Below, one piece after another: positions 28,901 to 30,619 of a DNA stretch of 30,619 bases. A program made the position numbers and the translations under genes. The stretch is from an uncultured Clostridia bacterium (GTDB lineage: Bacteria > Bacillota > Clostridia > Christensenellales > Borkfalkiaceae): NCBI GenBank assembly GCA_947589585.1, contig CANQCA010000005.1, positions 1-30,619 of the forward strand. Reading direction: 5' to 3'. The notes beneath the pieces are model-generated. The model did no database searches. It saw only the letters and a program-made list of their open reading frames with translations, and had not been told where the DNA came from. The stretch's first letter is position 1; every line of letters begins with the position of its first letter.

Positions 28901-30619
28901 ACACCATAAAAGTTGAATTGACCTCATCCGATATCGCGAACAATTATGAGTTGACCGGAGGGGAGACCGAATACGTCATCGATGCGCGTCCGCTCACCCT
29001 CGACCTCGGCACGATCAAGGGGCATACCTATTTCGATACGCCCGCCGCATCGTGGCATGATCAAGAGGTATTCGCCTATAACGGCGAAACGGACGGCGCC
29101 ATCGTCAGCAGAGACGGCGCAGCGGATGACTTGCAGCTTTCCTATCAATTCAAACTCGGCGAAGATACCTTCTCCTCGCTCGATGCCCTTTCGAATGCAG
29201 GCGAATACACCGTGGAGGCCGTGTGCGGCAATTCCAATTATACGGTGATATTGAAGGAGGCTTACACCTACACGGTGGCGGCGAGAGAGATCGCGTTGAA
29301 CGACATTGCAGGCGTTACTTACGACGGAACAGAGCACAAGCCGAATGTTTCCTTTACCGGGGAAAAGATGGTGCTCGTCGAGGATGAAGATTACACCCTC
29401 ACCTATGCGGAAGATGCGGCCTCGGGTGCGCAGCGCGGCGGCACAGGCTTGCCGTCCAAGGCGGGCAGCTACACCGTCACGGTCACGCTCGTTTCAACGA
29501 ACTACACCTTTGCAGACGGCGAAAGCGCGAGTGCAACGTTTGTCATCAATAAGGCCACGCTCGCCCTGCCCTATCTCTCGCCCTCGATCTTTTCGTACAC
29601 GGGTGAGGATATCAGCGGCAACGTAGAGAAATCGCTCAGCGGGAATTACGATGCCGACATGATGGAGGTCGCCTTCTACGAGAAAAATGACGGCACGGGC
29701 GAAGCCCTCGATGAGATCGTCGGTGTGGGGACGTATTATATCAAAGTCACCCTCTCCGACCCGAACTATCAATGGGAAGCGGGGACCGAGCCTTACCTTC
29801 CGTTCACGGTCTCCAAGGCGACTTACGACATGTCGGGTGTGACATTCGAGAGCAAGTCTTTTGTATACGACGGCAACCCGCACAGCCTCGCCGCGACGGG
29901 ACTGCCCGAGGGCGTCTCCGTGACCTATACGACGAACGAATTCGTCGATGTCGGCGAACATACCGTAACGGCGACCTTCACGGGCGATACAGCTAACTAC
30001 GAAGCCATTGCGCCCATGAATGCCGCGCTCACCATTACAAAGGCGTTGGTCGCTGTTGTATGGGAAGAAAAGAGTTTTACCTACACGGGCGCCGAGCTGA
30101 CCAAACCCGTTGCGACGGCGCAGGGCGTGGGCGAAGACGGCGAACTTCCGCTGATCGTCTCACTCAACCCCGCAGGCGGGAAGTTCCAAAACGTGGGAGA
30201 TTATATCTTCGAAGCGGCGTTCGAAAGCGGTTACGAAAAGGCGGGGAACTACTTCCTCATCGGGACGGAAAAGCAATACACTGTCGCTAAGCGCGTGAAT
30301 GCGTCGATCGGGATTACCGCGGCCGACGTCTCGGCGACGTACGGCGACACGGGCGAAGTCTTTCATCCCGCAGTCAGCGGCGTTCCGGAAGGCTATCAAG
30401 CGGCATTCCTCTATACTTATGAGGGGATCGACGGAACAACGTATGCTCTTTCCTCGGAAGCTCCCGCAAACGTCGGCAAATACCGCGTCACAGTGACAGC
30501 CTTTTATGCGGGCGGGGCAAACGACGAACCCTTCACCGCCATGGCGACTGCAACGCTCACCATCGTAGCGCGGAAGCTTACGTTCTCCCTCGATTCCACA
30601 GAGGGCACAGGCGGGCTCG
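22906..30619 (+). CDS. Giant secreted protein with BspA-type LRRs and MBG-like repeats (5' part, open at window end)
   Basis: The frame is open for 2571 codons with no stop through the last base. An N-terminal signal peptide or anchor (residues about 8-30, VTVVLLAAAFAVILGVGLLIALL) indicates export; no lipobox is seen. Short BspA-like leucine-rich segments occur near residues 106-145 and 279-322 (FENCTSLKEISL). A clearer block is near 901-966 (IGPNAFQ, IDIPDRIAKIGASAFRFSDRLQTVYLPDAADIG). From about residue 1456 to the edge come many MBG/YDG-like beta-modules of 80-100 residues, with the recurring cores V-x-Y-x-G and AGTYTIKVELT / VGEHTVTATFTG and linkers such as INKATL and VSKATY. Such proteins sit on the surface of gut Firmicutes and are thought to mediate adhesion or matrix binding. 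A C-terminal wall or membrane anchor would lie beyond the window. Confidence 0.93.
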   Translation, partial: MKQRAKRVTVVLLAAAFAVILGVGLLIALLPDGARFADKTAELSEEDFEFNYASSFAYSADTEETSGDNGVYGWGYDTGNEDKEHATYAYITKIDSSKLADLKEKGVTKIVINIPETHNKVPVKFIQQDAFNNCELTIIDIKMPLSVYWQIKGSERFTFDNNFDFARADGLTATFTAFKPASGSGITTLILPSNVWIDQNSDNKMGDNEPTYRYTEYLFEGNSGAAYTNLVVMPDVVNIFNGKATDSNADRPKMQGGLLSKSKKLESVYFCTGRTEVLHLYPLTFENCTSLKEISLSAGVYLEDGARVFQGSSALEKFFVADEKTASAPLFYTVGADGALYTNNYAFSYFTQPNTEKYYEWWKKGNPTTGYESEISPTKAYDYNTKISGTLSEDETAGAKVTFKGDTSSTDPDDETTYYYAIKESGGKPEGGIGIPEGSYVFDVNGTDKHSNPDPDNDFATGNGEGQYESTADFQSTTLTTSETENKNGTKATISTSSGEITVTEVGGSTQDQAAITIDGVEYKSRMQFKQGSKRYLKIVVPFDFDLCVYFAGAYASADADGALKPRMGLFDSSNFKETDYQNNKNVGKNAKTAQANNALATLADVTGVSITEDNQHLLKIEGSKLQAKKTYYIAQPSDDTATSGYAQMFFLVITPLKEQSANSITVQRAISFSEPVDKPEEKTAWEPLRNGSVLLRQVNMGDSEDPAYAFVDRQYPTLRFNGEDKYDKLYFRAQLRTAAGEPIKSQDLTVSLMQVDGKSMNSYLTIGDANDLGGSHTAFQIDSNGYFRFYVQFNHNQDKSHPNNIFSEVDYTRQGITAVIRLSAGDVTKDIYINFSAATDKTKIPDLEKKIASSSGTASPTPSTVSYLPLAEENVSRYQKLVSMPAKAMDDDGEYVNSFNFGYHETVEIGPNAFQNTFITVIDIPDRIAKIGASAFRFSDRLQTVYLPDAADIGLNAFGQEADADNTNQTVYTAGKQNFFLIAPSRTSFEQYLKYASKYGANSGQKELDEPNYNVFPVHAEEDDISFGGRTKDGKGKDASYDYTPYLTYEITVDFLKYDATGGSLQGTETRTFLYGMDARYVKAERTTEWAKFDKNYDNNAPVWFGYISDFVIQQINTIKTDIPWSIAADGWYYDANAKIPAGDWYFGELQVTNDPDAYEETPEDEFTKFIGGWAGGHVNGNDIQNLAQLHYAEVYDSTYDVQSITETGQKAEEAGSLREPITYWDQDGDDYLTNTEFGKQNRWNRWWWNENYEETVEGHVTTKGAFEQRFFTMPFSITLKSKVEARESRLEYDVPTFQNIGEITYGEDTINAAPKAAQDSSWNVPMLTVTFDYNGFPVSRIFENFKSGVMEVEYKAWQKTYNNKQWSYYYPENDSANWTKAAFEGDENYGTTGMRENINGEWVPYDAGYYKITLSFSSEKSGDYDNYWSGVYNGMRVDANAKFGTTFTFILNIQPRKVPLSNIYSMQYSGQGFSLFEDNPYIDVLSYSPWYHVYQSAKYTADGLPYAVGHYQIKLKLHDPKYPQMDGNNGYTPNLEWEGAAGYETNYGYTQFHVNDGNVNHYIYTDGVDLFILDGETEVPWGMLYEGDDEDVYFKFKESLAMFGSEVKTYTYTGAPIPLEDVFGGIFSASSIDYTITRNGSAVSEINQAGTYRVSITPAEGYVWWKGIPFVEAKAQFHIASWSLDEFWEKEGGYEGNERKTLTFEVNVNKRAVRVPRDSYVPTGAEIYAFEVPIGGDYEVVGYHMHDFAKGAEIPKAGDEGEWSDVITEAGVYDVLLRLTDPFNTTWYPDTGESRGDNFYVTALLYAGFDREKAYPTFQADLGTTEGEHTDGGWVTLTRTYDGDPLDLDALFGTIEDAARPTDKEAIYTIYKLSGEPDTVGAFLSDEEVEWIEEAGYYGITVILNDPFLFEGTTETVAYYLVHIEKAKITATFDLSKSGSNGGNATYDGSDHLKDLGDGNISFATLCGGDILQVGRDYNVVITSPDNTLEMIDAGTYTIKVELTSSDIANNYELTGGETEYVIDARPLTLDLGTIKGHTYFDTPAASWHDQEVFAYNGETDGAIVSRDGAADDLQLSYQFKLGEDTFSSLDALSNAGEYTVEAVCGNSNYTVILKEAYTYTVAAREIALNDIAGVTYDGTEHKPNVSFTGEKMVLVEDEDYTLTYAEDAASGAQRGGTGLPSKAGSYTVTVTLVSTNYTFADGESASATFVINKATLALPYLSPSIFSYTGEDISGNVEKSLSGNYDADMMEVAFYEKNDGTGEALDEIVGVGTYYIKVTLSDPNYQWEAGTEPYLPFTVSKATYDMSGVTFESKSFVYDGNPHSLAATGLPEGVSVTYTTNEFVDVGEHTVTATFTGDTANYEAIAPMNAALTITKALVAVVWEEKSFTYTGAELTKPVATAQGVGEDGELPLIVSLNPAGGKFQNVGDYIFEAAFESGYEKAGNYFLIGTEKQYTVAKRVNASIGITAADVSATYGDTGEVFHPAVSGVPEGYQAAFLYTYEGIDGTTYALSSEAPANVGKYRVTVTAFYAGGANDEPFTAMATATLTIVARKLTFSLDSTEGTGGL

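Overview
The window reads as a chromosomal segment of an anaerobic, low-oxygen-niche Firmicute, most likely an uncultured gut Clostridia (Christensenellales-like is my guess; the sequence alone cannot fix the rank). Pointers are a hexameric glutamate dehydrogenase, a radical-type 2-hydroxyacyl-CoA dehydratase activase system, the DUF421/DUF4363 pair, PlsY, cofactor-independent phosphoglycerate mutase, near-consensus housekeeping promoters with strong Shine-Dalgarno sites, and a giant secreted protein with BspA-type leucine-rich repeats and MBG-like beta-repeats. No rRNA, CRISPR array, transposase or phage structural gene was found.

Layout: 1-300 has a tRNA-Arg(CCT) on the minus strand with its terminator, plus a decayed second copy. 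429-6214 has gdhA as a single gene, then a two-gene unit that together makes a dehydratase-activase/DUF2229 protein normally seen as one chain. 6226-8443 is a two-component system on the minus strand (SARP-like response regulator and LytS-type kinase) behind a promoter that predicts a leaderless transcript. 8444-8990 is non-coding and filled with palindromic repeats. 8995-10075 (minus) is DUF4363 and DUF421. 10119-10934 is a monocistronic ECF transporter S component. 10969-17856 is a compact operon: lgt, pncB, a coiled-coil protein, lspA, an RluD-type pseudouridine synthase, a small membrane protein, der and plsY, with four junctions overlapping by 1 to 4 nt and one by 14 nt. It combines both lipoprotein-maturation enzymes with NAD salvage, ribosome assembly and phospholipid synthesis. 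17908-18483 is a YbjN-like gene under a perfect-consensus promoter. 18484-19080 is again repeats.

The most unusual part is 19081-20745: four small XRE repressors on the minus strand and two paralogous 88-residue CxxC proteins on the plus strand that resemble stripped-down heavy-metal-associated (HMA) domains. Each CxxC gene sits opposite a repressor gene. Each divergent gap holds two palindromes, one of them lying in the 17-bp spacer between -35 and -10. Each CxxC gene starts 6-7 nt after its -10 box, so the mRNAs should be leaderless. The two loci carry different palindromes, and the outer and inner repressors have different recognition helices. It looks like a duplicated, self-contained regulatory cassette that I cannot match to a named system.

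20752-22365 (minus) is gpmI. 22424-22614 is a promoter, a highly structured RNA (13-bp perfect closing stem, 13-bp inner stem, apical hairpin) and a terminator, with no protein: a probable small RNA gene. 22906 to the end is the 5' part (2571 codons, still open at the edge) of the giant surface protein. Its minus-strand ORFs are shadows.
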